38,552 nt of DNA. Origin: an uncultured Clostridia bacterium. GTDB taxonomy: Bacteria > Bacillota > Clostridia > Oscillospirales > Acutalibacteraceae. Numbering within the stretch: the first letter of the stretch is position 1; each line of letters begins with the position of its first letter. The notes under the pieces are model-generated. The model was not told the origin of the DNA and searched no databases. It worked only from the letters and a program-made list of their open reading frames with translations. The stretch lies in assembly GCA_947589415.1 (NCBI GenBank), contig CANQBP010000005.1, positions 1-38,552 on the forward strand. Reading direction: 5' to 3'. Position numbers and translations under genes: made by a program. Positions 1 through 7,490 of this stretch are shown one piece after another.

Positions 1-1590
1 AAGGGACTCACCTGTTGGATGGCTCCGAGGGATATTCTGCCGGGAAGTGACTGGGCTGCTTCTATAAGTACCGCAATCACAACATCAAAGGTATTTCTTG
101 TTCTCTTCAGCAAGAACAGTGTTTCTTCCGAACAGGTAGCACGTGAGATAGGTGTTGCGGAGGCTAAGAAGGGTATTTTTGTTATTCCCTACAAAATCGA
201 CGATACCGAGCTTTCCGGTGCTTTCGAATATTATCTTACCGGTGCGCACTGGATAACCGCCGATTACAGCAATGGCGACTACAAATTAGAAGAACTCTAT
301 TCCATTATTGCGGGTGTTACGGGCAAATCCGTGCAGAATATCACAAACAACACTTATATTGATCATCTCCATATAAATAGTGCCGACGGCTCAAACATAC
401 AGGAGGAGATAGATAATATATCCGGATTTAACGGTGTTCCGAGAACTGCTGCAACACCGGGAAATCCGATGCAAACACAGCAAGTGCCGTCTGCTGTTTC
501 TAATAATTCTCAAATGATACCCGCCGCCGGTGACAGGGAGAAAAATAAAAACACTAAAAAGATTGTTATTCCAATAGCAGCGGGTGTAATTGCTGTTGTT
601 GCAGTATTGGTGGTAGTGCTTGTAATCTCGAACTCTTCTTCTCAAAATGTTCCTTATGATTCCTCTTCGATTAGTTCTTACGGCTATTCTTCAAGTAGTT
701 CCTACGGTCAGAGCAGCGAAATAATATATGATTTAAAAGTGACATATAGAGGTTGGGACTGCACAGGTACGTATGAAGGGGAAGTAAGCACTCTTGGCAA
801 GCCGGACGGAAAGGGCAGCTTCAAAGGAACCTATGTTGATAATGATAATAAAACGATTCAAATGACCTATGAGGGCATATTTAAAGACGGTACTATAACC
901 GGAGAAGGTATAGGTACGCAATACCTCTCGGACTATACGGTTACTTGTGACGGTATGTTTGAAAGTGGAATGTTGAACGGTGAGGCGGAACGAACCCTCA
1001 AATTCAATGGAGGAGATAAGAGTAGTGAAACTGATAAAGGCAATTTTGTAGACGGCCAACTTAATGGTGAAGGAGGATATACTGTTTATTTCCGAAACGG
1101 CGATATTTATACATTTGAGGGCACATTAGAAAATGATAAAAAACAACAAGGAACGGCGCGCCGGGATTATACAAACGGTGAATACCACATCTATGAAGGT
1201 GATTTCTACCAAGACAATGACAATAACGACCAGTACAACAACGGAACATACGAATACTATGATGCAAACGGAAGTATTACTAAAGATATAAAATACACTA
1301 ACGGGAAAGGAATGAATGCAATAGTCAATTTTAATGTAACGTACACCATAGAAAGCAATCACGGGAATGTTTCTACTATTACATGGGATTCTATACAAAA
1401 TGCGACCGGTTATGAAATTGAATATGGTGGCATAACCAAAGCAATAAATTATCCGAATTATAGTCTCTGGAACTGCTACACTAAAACTAAAGAAAGTATT
1501 AACGTCCGTGCCGTTGGAGTAAACAATGGTGAAAAGATTTATTCTAATTGGAGAGAAATCAGCTTTGAGACCCCCGAAAAATTCAATTAA
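1..1590 (+). CDS. TIR-domain membrane protein with MORN-like repeats (5' partial)
   Basis: The reading frame is open from the first base, so the true start lies upstream. The first ATG in the window (19) is internal: the same residues follow it in the downstream paralogue at about residue 32. Order of parts: most of a TIR domain (WMAPRDILPGSDW box, hydrophobic VFLVLF strand, then an NS..S..V..E motif whose Glu in AREIG aligns with the catalytic Glu of NAD-cleaving TIRs); a polar linker; one strong membrane segment (codons at about 562-630); a Ser/Tyr-rich stretch; four or more MORN-like units (YEGIFKDGTITGEG type); and a C-terminal fibronectin-III-like stretch (ITWDSIQNATGYEIEY). TIR enzymes of this class usually hydrolyse or cyclise NAD. 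Membrane anchoring and a MORN/FN3 exterior are unusual, and the substrate or trigger cannot be told. It lies in tandem with a paralogue and ends in its own terminator. Confidence 0.88.
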   Translation, partial: KGLTCWMAPRDILPGSDWAASISTAITTSKVFLVLFSKNSVSSEQVAREIGVAEAKKGIFVIPYKIDDTELSGAFEYYLTGAHWITADYSNGDYKLEELYSIIAGVTGKSVQNITNNTYIDHLHINSADGSNIQEEIDNISGFNGVPRTAATPGNPMQTQQVPSAVSNNSQMIPAAGDREKNKNTKKIVIPIAAGVIAVVAVLVVVLVISNSSSQNVPYDSSSISSYGYSSSSSYGQSSEIIYDLKVTYRGWDCTGTYEGEVSTLGKPDGKGSFKGTYVDNDNKTIQMTYEGIFKDGTITGEGIGTQYLSDYTVTCDGMFESGMLNGEAERTLKFNGGDKSSETDKGNFVDGQLNGEGGYTVYFRNGDIYTFEGTLENDKKQQGTARRDYTNGEYHIYEGDFYQDNDNNDQYNNGTYEYYDANGSITKDIKYTNGKGMNAIVNFNVTYTIESNHGNVSTITWDSIQNATGYEIEYGGITKAINYPNYSLWNCYTKTKESINVRAVGVNNGEKIYSNWREISFETPEKFN

Positions 1591-1611
1591 AAAATCCGTA
1601 CATAACCGCAT

Positions 1612-1646
1612 AAAATGCTCCCCCGTCTTTAAGGCGGGGGCATTTT
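1612..1646 (+). terminator. Rho-independent terminator of first TIR gene
   Basis: A GC-rich stem (CCCCCG paired with CGGGGG, flanked by AAAATGC/GCATTTT, loop TTTAA) follows the stop codon by 21 bases and runs into TTTTATAT. A near copy follows the second TIR gene. Confidence 0.9.
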
Positions 1647-1715
1647 ATATTAAACAGCAGAATTGACGGAAATATATAGCTCACAACAGAATAGTACAAT
1701 TTGTGACACAATATA

Positions 1716-1744
1716 TTGACTTTTTTGCGAATTTACCGTATAAT
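1716..1744 (+). promoter_or_regulatory. Consensus sigma-A promoter of second TIR gene
   Basis: TTGACT at 1716-1721 and a perfect TATAAT at 1739-1744 are separated by 17 bases. The expected transcription start near 1751 leaves a leader of about 30 bases. The strength of the match suggests constitutive expression. Confidence 0.85.
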
Positions 1745-1782
1745 TGTAAAGCTACAATTTATTTATGAAAGGGTTGGTTGTT

Positions 1783-3228
1783 ATGTCTGATGTATTTCTG
1801 AGCCATAGCTCAAAGGACAGAGAGGCTGTTGAAAAGGTGTGTGCTTTTCTTGAGGAAAAGGGACTCACCTGTTGGATGGCTCCGAGGGATATTCTGCCGG
1901 GAAGTGACTGGGCTGCTTCTATAAGTACCGCAATTACTGCCTCAAAAGTATTTCTTGTTCTCTTTAGCAGGAATAGTGCCACATCACAACAGGTCGCACG
2001 TGAGATAGGTGTTGCGGAGTCTAAAAAGGATATTTTCGTTATCCCCTACAAAATTGACGATACCGAGCTTTCCGGCACATTTGAATATTATCTTACCGGT
2101 GCGCATTGGATAACCGCCGATTACGGCAAGGGCGATTACAAATTGGAAGAGCTTTATTCCATTATTGCGGGTGTTACGGGCAAATCCGTGCAGAATATCA
2201 CAAACAACACATATATTGATCATCTTCATATCCACAGTTTCGGCGGAGCTAACATACAGGAAGAACTGAACAATATATCCGGGTTTAACAGTGTTTCGGG
2301 AACTGCTGCAACAACAGGAAATCCAATGCAAACACAACAAGTACCGCCACCGTATCAAACACAGAATACGCAGACGAAAACACCTCAACAGCAAAATTTT
2401 TCAAATCAAACACAACAAGTACCGCCACCGTATCAAACACAAAATTCGCAGACGGAAACACCGCAACAGCAAAATTTTTCAAATCAAACACAACAAGTAC
2501 CGCCACCGTATCAAACACAGAATATGCAAACGGCAACTCCCCCACCCCCACAGCAGATATTTTCAAGACCGGCACAGCAAATACCATTTTCACGTAAGAA
2601 ACAGAATCAGAATACAATGTATAATTTTAGAATAAACTATAATGGTTGGAACTGCGATGGTACATATAGAGGAGAAGTAAACGCACTAAATGCAGCTAAC
2701 GGAAAAGGCAGCTTCAACGGAGTGTATGTTGATGAAGATAACAACATAATTTCCGTTACCTATGAGGGCATATTTCAAAACAATACGATAACCGGCAAAG
2801 GTGTAGGAATACAATTCTGTTCAAAATTCGTGATTACCGATGATGGTTTTTTTCTAAACGGAAAGTTAAACGGTAAAGGTAAACAAACCGGTAAATATAA
2901 TGAAGGTGATATACTTAGTGTGACTGCAAAAGGCTATTTTGTAGACGGAAAACAAGAAAAACGCGGAAAGTATATTATTGAATTTTTAAACGGTGATTAT
3001 TTTTCATTTGTGGGCGAATTTAGAAATGACCAACGCCAACAAGGAACTGAGCGTGGGACGTATGCAAGCGGTGAATACTACATCTATGCAGGTGATTATT
3101 ACTACAAGGACAATGACGACAATGTCTATTACAACAACGGAACTTGCACATTCTATACAGTATCGGGTAATATTACCAAGCAGGAAACATACATAAACGG
3201 AAAGGTTACAAAAACATACACATACTAA
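1783..3228 (+). CDS. TIR-domain protein with Pro/Gln repeat linker and MORN-like repeats
   Basis: The start chosen is ATG 1783 (MSDVFLSHSS), not ATG 1765, because AAAGGG at 1768-1773 lies 9 bases ahead of it and the TIR beta-A strand begins there; 481 residues. Residues 1-140 are a complete TIR domain: DVFLSHSSKD, APRDILPGSDW, and Glu74 in VAREIG at the position of the catalytic Glu of TIR NADases. Residues 183-260 are three 26-residue Pro/Gln/Asn-rich units. From about 280 come MORN-like repeats (YNGWNCDGTYRGEV, YEGIFQNNTITGKG). The TIR part is nearly identical to that of the upstream gene, but this copy has no membrane segment and no FN3-like tail, so it is predicted to be soluble. It converges on the TrkA/RyR gene. 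A role as NADase or signal generator in defence is inference. Confidence 0.9.
   Translation: MSDVFLSHSSKDREAVEKVCAFLEEKGLTCWMAPRDILPGSDWAASISTAITASKVFLVLFSRNSATSQQVAREIGVAESKKDIFVIPYKIDDTELSGTFEYYLTGAHWITADYGKGDYKLEELYSIIAGVTGKSVQNITNNTYIDHLHIHSFGGANIQEELNNISGFNSVSGTAATTGNPMQTQQVPPPYQTQNTQTKTPQQQNFSNQTQQVPPPYQTQNSQTETPQQQNFSNQTQQVPPPYQTQNMQTATPPPPQQIFSRPAQQIPFSRKKQNQNTMYNFRINYNGWNCDGTYRGEVNALNAANGKGSFNGVYVDEDNNIISVTYEGIFQNNTITGKGVGIQFCSKFVITDDGFFLNGKLNGKGKQTGKYNEGDILSVTAKGYFVDGKQEKRGKYIIEFLNGDYFSFVGEFRNDQRQQGTERGTYASGEYYIYAGDYYYKDNDDNVYYNNGTCTFYTVSGNITKQETYINGKVTKTYTY
2329..2562 (+). repeat. Three in-frame 78-bp tandem repeats
   Basis: Units begin at 2329, 2407 and 2485, each starting CAAACACAACAAGTACCGCC; the spacing is exactly 78 bases (26 codons). 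Units 1 and 2 are almost identical and unit 3 diverges in its last third. They encode the Pro/Gln linker of the second TIR protein, so copy number can change without breaking the frame. Confidence 0.95.
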
Positions 3229-3262
3229 AAGGTCAGTTTAGTGACATATATAACCGCATAAG

Positions 3263-3290
3263 ATACCCCCGGTCTTTAAGGCGGGGGTAT
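3263..3290 (+). terminator. Rho-independent terminator of second TIR gene
   Basis: ATACCCCCGGTC and GGCGGGGGTAT form the stem around a TTTAA loop, followed by TTTTATAT. The flanking bases (TAACCGCATAA before, TTTTATAT after) match the terminator of the first TIR gene. It ends 20 bases before the convergent TrkA/RyR gene's stop codon. Confidence 0.9.
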
Positions 3291-3310
3291 TTTATATCAA
3301 CCGCAGTGTT

Positions 3311-5275
3311 TTACTGCTTATTTTTATTATTTATATACCTTAACATAAGCGACATTATATCATATTTATACGTAGTTTTCGTCTTTTCCCCCTGCAACAG
3401 CTTACCAATAGGCTGCAAACAGGTATGTGTTTTTTTATCATCATTTCGCACACTTCCGTATCTCCAACCCTGTGAGGCAACAAAATAACACCACCTTCTG
3501 TGTTCAAGATCGGCAATAAACCCTGCAAATTTATCGTTCATAAGAGCCTTAATAAAATCGTCCTCATTTGTCATCAATCGCCATATCTTGCCGTTATACT
3601 CCACAAGACTGCCGTTTTCCCCTATCTCGCTGTTGATCTGTTCATCAACATCTATATTAAGCTCCCTCTCCAAACGCTCAAATATGACTTGCTTAACACT
3701 TTCATGAGCAGCCAATGCCTTGCTTGAATCTCTCTTGAACATGGACGTATGATTCCAAAACTCCTCCATACTGTTCTCTTCCGACTTCCAAGGTGTTTCG
3801 TCTTTGCCGATAATTTGTATGGCAGAATAAAAATAGTGGAACTCCTTCGCCATAATATTTATCTCTTTGTTTAGTATAAGCTCCAAAGAAATAACTCCGT
3901 TCATATCGTACATAAGCTGCACATTGGAAAAAGTACGGTTGTTGGCAGATATATACTTTGCAAGTATTCTGTCGTTATCCATGCGCAATATAATTGGAGT
4001 GCCGGCTTTTCCGTCCTCGTCAAATATGTTTGCAAGCCGCATAGCACAATTCACTCCACCGTTAATATCATCAATCGCTATAACGGAATATGTGTACGGG
4101 TTTCTGGAGTTTTCCAAACGCACCTGTTCGATAAACTCCCTGTATTTTATATTCAAATTATGGCAGTTTACAATAAACGTGCCGTCTGCCGATGTATTTT
4201 TAATACGTATCGTACCTTGATCCATATAAAATGTATCCGAACTGAAACGGTTTGTAAAAATCTCCATTTTACTCTCAATGTCAATATCATATACATCTAC
4301 AACTATGGAATTTCTCTTGCTCACGACACCCAAATTCATAGCTTGTAAAAGTGTCTGCTGACCGATCGAACCAAAACCCATTATAAGCAAATGTACATTC
4401 CAGTCGTCCAGCTTAGTGTCCGTGTTCAGGTAATAACTGTGCAGCGGAAATTCATCAAACATTTTCCTTACCTGCAATTCGGGAATACTCACTATTTCCA
4501 AATCATAACAGCTTTCATTCTTGCCTATGTTATAATAATCGGCAATAAGCTCCCTTATGCTATCGTCCTCACATCTGCACGTTATTTTTGCCCCTGCCTT
4601 TAAAACAAAACGTCCGTCACCCTTTATCAGACTGAACACTTGCAGCAGTGAAAAATTCTCAACGGAATTATCATTAAAAATTATGATATTGTCTGCACTG
4701 TCCGCCTCTGCCTTTTTTAACAGATAGTGAATATCCTCACCCTCCGCTTTCAGTATGTCAAAATTATGCAGCACATAACCTTTTTTTATCAACTCATACC
4801 TTTCGGAAGAATCAAATTCCGCATTTGAAACTATATGTACCGATACTTTTTTGTTTTTCTCAAAGGAGTAGTTTTTAATCAGTGATTTCGTGCTTTCATT
4901 ATAGCCGAAGATAATTACTTTCTGCGAGGTTTTTCCTCTATGAAATATAAATACAAACCGTAAAACATTTTCCAACGCCTTATACGCAACGGCAATAGTG
5001 CAGTACGGTGCGGAAAATACCGCCACACCGTATAAATATCCGACAACATTATAAAGAAATGAATTATGCAAATCCATAAATTCTAATGCTTCTTCAAGTG
5101 AAATATCCGGAGTGAATGTAAAAGTGCTGATACTGTTATCAAAAATCAGTAAAATTCTGAAAAATACCTGCGCATCGGAATAGTACAGTACCCCCTCCAA
5201 AACGGACACGGCAAATGACGATATTGCAAGTATCAATATAAATTTGTTTGCAAATAATTTTGTTCTTTCCCCCAT
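3311..5275 (-). CDS. Membrane protein with two TrkA-N-like domains and C-terminal RyR domain
   Basis: 654 residues, start ATG 5275 preceded by GAGGTG at 8 bases. Hydrophobic segments at about residues 11-32 and 74-111 suggest two or three membrane passes. Two Rossmann-type nucleotide-binding regions follow: VIIFGYNEST from about 119 and LLIMGFGSIGQQ from about 296, the GxGxxG pattern of TrkA-N/RCK domains. Residues 585-650 read as a ryanodine-receptor (RyR, Pfam PF02026-type) domain: LEHRRWCYFVASQGWRYG, then a KKTHTCLQP stretch. The layout resembles ligand-gated K+ channel regulators, but no clear TVGYG selectivity filter is visible, so ion transport is unproven. Bacterial RyR and TrkA-N domains are known from comparative genomics to occur in nucleotide-signalling conflict systems. 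Convergent TIR genes fit that context. It could instead be an unrelated channel-like regulator. Confidence 0.82.
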   Translation of the reverse strand: MGERTKLFANKFILILAISSFAVSVLEGVLYYSDAQVFFRILLIFDNSISTFTFTPDISLEEALEFMDLHNSFLYNVVGYLYGVAVFSAPYCTIAVAYKALENVLRFVFIFHRGKTSQKVIIFGYNESTKSLIKNYSFEKNKKVSVHIVSNAEFDSSERYELIKKGYVLHNFDILKAEGEDIHYLLKKAEADSADNIIIFNDNSVENFSLLQVFSLIKGDGRFVLKAGAKITCRCEDDSIRELIADYYNIGKNESCYDLEIVSIPELQVRKMFDEFPLHSYYLNTDTKLDDWNVHLLIMGFGSIGQQTLLQAMNLGVVSKRNSIVVDVYDIDIESKMEIFTNRFSSDTFYMDQGTIRIKNTSADGTFIVNCHNLNIKYREFIEQVRLENSRNPYTYSVIAIDDINGGVNCAMRLANIFDEDGKAGTPIILRMDNDRILAKYISANNRTFSNVQLMYDMNGVISLELILNKEINIMAKEFHYFYSAIQIIGKDETPWKSEENSMEEFWNHTSMFKRDSSKALAAHESVKQVIFERLERELNIDVDEQINSEIGENGSLVEYNGKIWRLMTNEDDFIKALMNDKFAGFIADLEHRRWCYFVASQGWRYGSVRNDDKKTHTCLQPIGKLLQGEKTKTTYKYDIMSLMLRYINNKNKQ

Positions 5276-5372
5276 TTTTTACACACCTCACCACAAGCAA
5301 TATTACATATATCGTTTTTTTAATATACATGAGTGTATGCTTATCTGTTATAAATCAGCCTGCTGAAATAAA

Positions 5373-5400
5373 GGGTCACAGGACTAACAGCCTGCAACCC
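5373..5400 (-). terminator. Probable terminator of rpsB-tsf
   Basis: Read on the minus strand, GGGT-TG-CAGG and CCTG-TG-ACCC form a stem with a small internal loop and an 8-base apical loop, followed by TTTATTTC. It lies about 70 bases beyond the tsf stop codon. Confidence 0.6.
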
Positions 5401-5469
5401 TCACTTTCTCAAAAATCCGTATTCCGAATTTATCGGACACGCCCGTCGGAAAATCTGTCGATTTACCGA

Positions 5470-6378
5470 TTATTTTACCATACTTGCCACCTCGGCAGCA
5501 AAATCGTCCGAACGTTTTTCAAGACCCTCGCCTTTTTCAAAACGTACAAAATCAACTATGCCGATCTTACCGCCAAACTCTTTAGCTTTCTGATTTGTGT
5601 ACTGCTCAACAGTAACTTTATTATCCTTTATAAACGACTGGAAGAGCAGGCAGTTTTCCTCATAATACTTGCCGATCTTACCCATTACAATCTTCTCGGC
5701 AACATTTGCAGGCTTACCGGAATTAACAACCTGCTCTGTCATGATCTTCTTCTCATGCTCAATAACATCGTCCGGAACATCTTCTTTTTTAAGATAAAGA
5801 GGATTAGCAGCCGCAATCTGCATTGCTATATCCTTTGCATATTCCGCAAAACCGTCAGCATTTGCAACATCTGTATCAAACTTAACAAGAACAGAAATCT
5901 TTCCTCCCATGTGTACATAAGAAGCAACATTTCCCTCAAAGAGTTTGAAACGACGGATTATTATATTCTCACCGATTGTCTGGATTTTCTCCTGCAAAAG
6001 AGCCGCAACCGTCATTGATGTGCCGACTGCCGTCTTTGTGAGAAGTTCCTCAACATCAGCGGGCTTTTCAGCCATAATTGTTTCGGCAACCGTCTTTACA
6101 AATGCTTGAAATTCCGCATTCTTTGCAACAAAGTCTGTTTCTGCGTTCACTTCAACCGAAACGCCTGCCGTACCGTCGGTATTGGTCACAGCAAACGCTA
6201 CGCCCTCCGCAGCAATTCTTGATGCTTTCTTAGCAGCCTTAGCAAGTCCCTGCTCTCTAAGTACGTCTATTGCTCTGTCCATATCCCCGTCTGCCTCGGT
6301 AAGAGCCTTTTTACAGTCCATCATACCGCAGCCTGTCTTTTCTCTCAATTTCATTACATCTTTAGCCGTAAATGCCAT
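5470..6378 (-). CDS. tsf: Translation elongation factor Ts
   Basis: 302 residues, close to the family's usual length. It catalyses GDP/GTP exchange on EF-Tu in the cytoplasm. The N-terminus MAFTAKDVMKLREKTGCGMM with DCKKAL is the conserved UBA-like EF-Ts N-domain. The core contains ETDFVAKN, the EF-Tu contact motif, and the C-terminal part has the usual dimerisation region with coiled-coil insert. ATG 6378 follows GGAGG by 8 bases. It lies downstream of rpsB, the standard bacterial pair, with a hairpin between them that may lower its expression relative to rpsB. Confidence 0.98.
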   Translation of the reverse strand: MAFTAKDVMKLREKTGCGMMDCKKALTEADGDMDRAIDVLREQGLAKAAKKASRIAAEGVAFAVTNTDGTAGVSVEVNAETDFVAKNAEFQAFVKTVAETIMAEKPADVEELLTKTAVGTSMTVAALLQEKIQTIGENIIIRRFKLFEGNVASYVHMGGKISVLVKFDTDVANADGFAEYAKDIAMQIAAANPLYLKKEDVPDDVIEHEKKIMTEQVVNSGKPANVAEKIVMGKIGKYYEENCLLFQSFIKDNKVTVEQYTNQKAKEFGGKIGIVDFVRFEKGEGLEKRSDDFAAEVASMVK

Positions 6379-6414
6379 TTTAAAAACCTCCGTACAAAAT
6401 AGTTCTATCCGAAA

Positions 6415-6442
6415 AATAGCCGCAAAGCTAATTGCGGCTATT
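6415..6442 (-). terminator. Intercistronic hairpin/attenuator between rpsB and tsf
   Basis: A perfect 11-bp inverted repeat (AATAGCCGCAA ... TTGCGGCTATT, 6-base loop) begins 11 bases after the rpsB stop codon. On the minus strand it is followed by TTTC, making a weak terminator or an mRNA-processing and stability element that would set the rpsB:tsf ratio. Confidence 0.75.
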
Positions 6443-6453
6443 CTGTCTGCCGA

Positions 6454-7194
6454 TTATTCCTCAGCCGTTTCCTCTTCGTCAGCCTCTTCCTCTGCTGCTG
6501 CGCCCATTCTTCCCTCGTTACCCTCAATGATAGCGTTAGCCATAGCACCGGAAATGAGCTTTACTGCACGTATAGCATCATCGTTGCCGGGAATTACATA
6601 GTCGATCTCATCGGGATCACAGTTTGTATCTACAATAGCTACTATCGGAATACCGAGTTTCTTAGCTTCCGCAACGGCAATTCTTTCCTTGCGGGGATCA
6701 ACTATAAAGAGTGCGCCGGGAAGTTCCTTCATTTCCTTGATACCGCCAAGGAATTTTTCAAGTTTCTCAATTTCAAGATTGAGCTTTATTACTTCCTTTT
6801 TCGGGAGAAGATCGAAAGTTCCGTCCGACTCCATTGCACGAAGCTGATTAAGTCTTTCAATTCTTCCTTTGATTGTTGTGAAGTTTGTGAGCATACCGCC
6901 GAGCCATCTTGCATTTACATAATAAGCGCCTGCTCGGAGTGCTTCATCCTTTACGGAATCCTGCGCCTGTTTCTTTGTTCCTACAAAAAGCACGGACTTT
7001 CCTTCAGCCGAAAGCTCACGAACAAAGTTATAAGCCTCTTCGAGCTTCCTTACGGTTTTCTGGAGATCGATAATATATATACCGTTTCTCTCCGTAAAGA
7101 TGTAGGGAGCCATTTTCGGGTTCCATCTTTTTGTGAGGTGACCGAAATGTACGCCTGCCTCCAAAAGCTGGTTCATTGATACTACTGATGCCAT
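6454..7194 (-). CDS. rpsB: 30S ribosomal protein S2
   Basis: 246 residues from ATG 7194, which follows AAGGAGG; the frame stays open upstream to 7260 but that extension (Arg/Lys-rich) is leader RNA. S2 binds late in 30S assembly near the S1 site. Recognisable stretches are [19 protein letters not shown] near the N-terminus, [17 protein letters not shown], and [18 protein letters not shown] near the C-terminus. The acidic tail (repeated Glu/Ala) is common in Firmicutes S2. First gene of the rpsB-tsf operon. Confidence 0.98.
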   Translation of the reverse strand: MASVVSMNQLLEAGVHFGHLTKRWNPKMAPYIFTERNGIYIIDLQKTVRKLEEAYNFVRELSAEGKSVLFVGTKKQAQDSVKDEALRAGAYYVNARWLGGMLTNFTTIKGRIERLNQLRAMESDGTFDLLPKKEVIKLNLEIEKLEKFLGGIKEMKELPGALFIVDPRKERIAVAEAKKLGIPIVAIVDTNCDPDEIDYVIPGNDDAIRAVKLISGAMANAIIEGNEGRMGAAAEEEADEEETAEE

Positions 7195-7291
7195 AATAAA
7201 ATCCTCCTTAGGTTTTTTCCTCCGCCGGCTTGTAATTCCGACATACCGTTTGATATGCACCTAACGAATAAATACCGACGTGTGATTTGCG
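7195..7291 (-). promoter_or_regulatory. rpsB leader RNA with possible SD-sequestering pairing
   Basis: About 97 bases lie between the predicted transcription start and rpsB. On the minus strand TTAGGT (plus 7259-7264) is complementary to ACCTAA (plus 7208-7213), which overlaps the edge of the Shine-Dalgarno AAGGAGG. Closing this helix would partly occlude the ribosome-binding site. S2 is known to autoregulate rpsB in several bacteria through leaders of unrelated structure. Whether this one does so is inference. Confidence 0.35.
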
Positions 7292-7297
7292 TATAAG

Positions 7298-7326
7298 ATT
7301 ATACCACACTCAATTTAAAATTGCAA
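7298..7326 (-). promoter_or_regulatory. rpsB promoter
   Basis: On the minus strand, -35 TTGCAA (7321-7326) and -10 TATAAT (7298-7303) are spaced by 17 bases, with an extended -10 TG one base upstream. It is divergent from the oxidoreductase promoter at 7429. Confidence 0.85.
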
Positions 7327-7337
7327 GCATTTTTTCC

Positions 7338-7390
7338 TTTTAATTATACCTTTTAATTATATCACTTTTAATTATATCATATAATTAAAA
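7338..7390. repeat. AT-rich direct repeats between divergent promoters
   Basis: TTTTAATTATA occurs at 7338, 7351 and 7366 (units of 13, 15 and 15 bases), followed by the inverted ATAATTAAAA at 7381. The block lies just upstream of the rpsB -35, where AT-rich UP elements act. A repressor site for the divergent gene is the alternative. Confidence 0.7.
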
Positions 7391-7428
7391 AATAAATTGC
7401 AGGATAATATGTACTTAATAAATGTGTG

Positions 7429-7457
7429 TTGATAGATGCCGTAATTTATGTTATGAT
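7429..7457 (+). promoter_or_regulatory. Promoter of the two-flavoprotein operon
   Basis: TTGATA (7429-7434) and TATGAT (7452-7457) are spaced by 17 bases. The expected transcription start near 7464 lies upstream of ATG 7491 and downstream of ATG 7422, supporting the shorter protein. Confidence 0.75.
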
Positions 7458-7490
7458 ATTACATATCAAATATATAACAACAGGTGTAAC

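Noticed and set aside
2329-2562. CRISPR-like array
   Set aside because: The repeats are direct, contiguous and in-frame inside a coding region, without unique spacers.
2291-2635. 114-codon His/Arg/Lys-rich frame in the TIR repeat region
   Set aside because: Created by the 78-bp repeats read in another frame; low complexity and no start signal.
5248-6018. 256-codon plus-strand open frame
   Set aside because: Lies antisense to tsf and shows no protein-like motifs.
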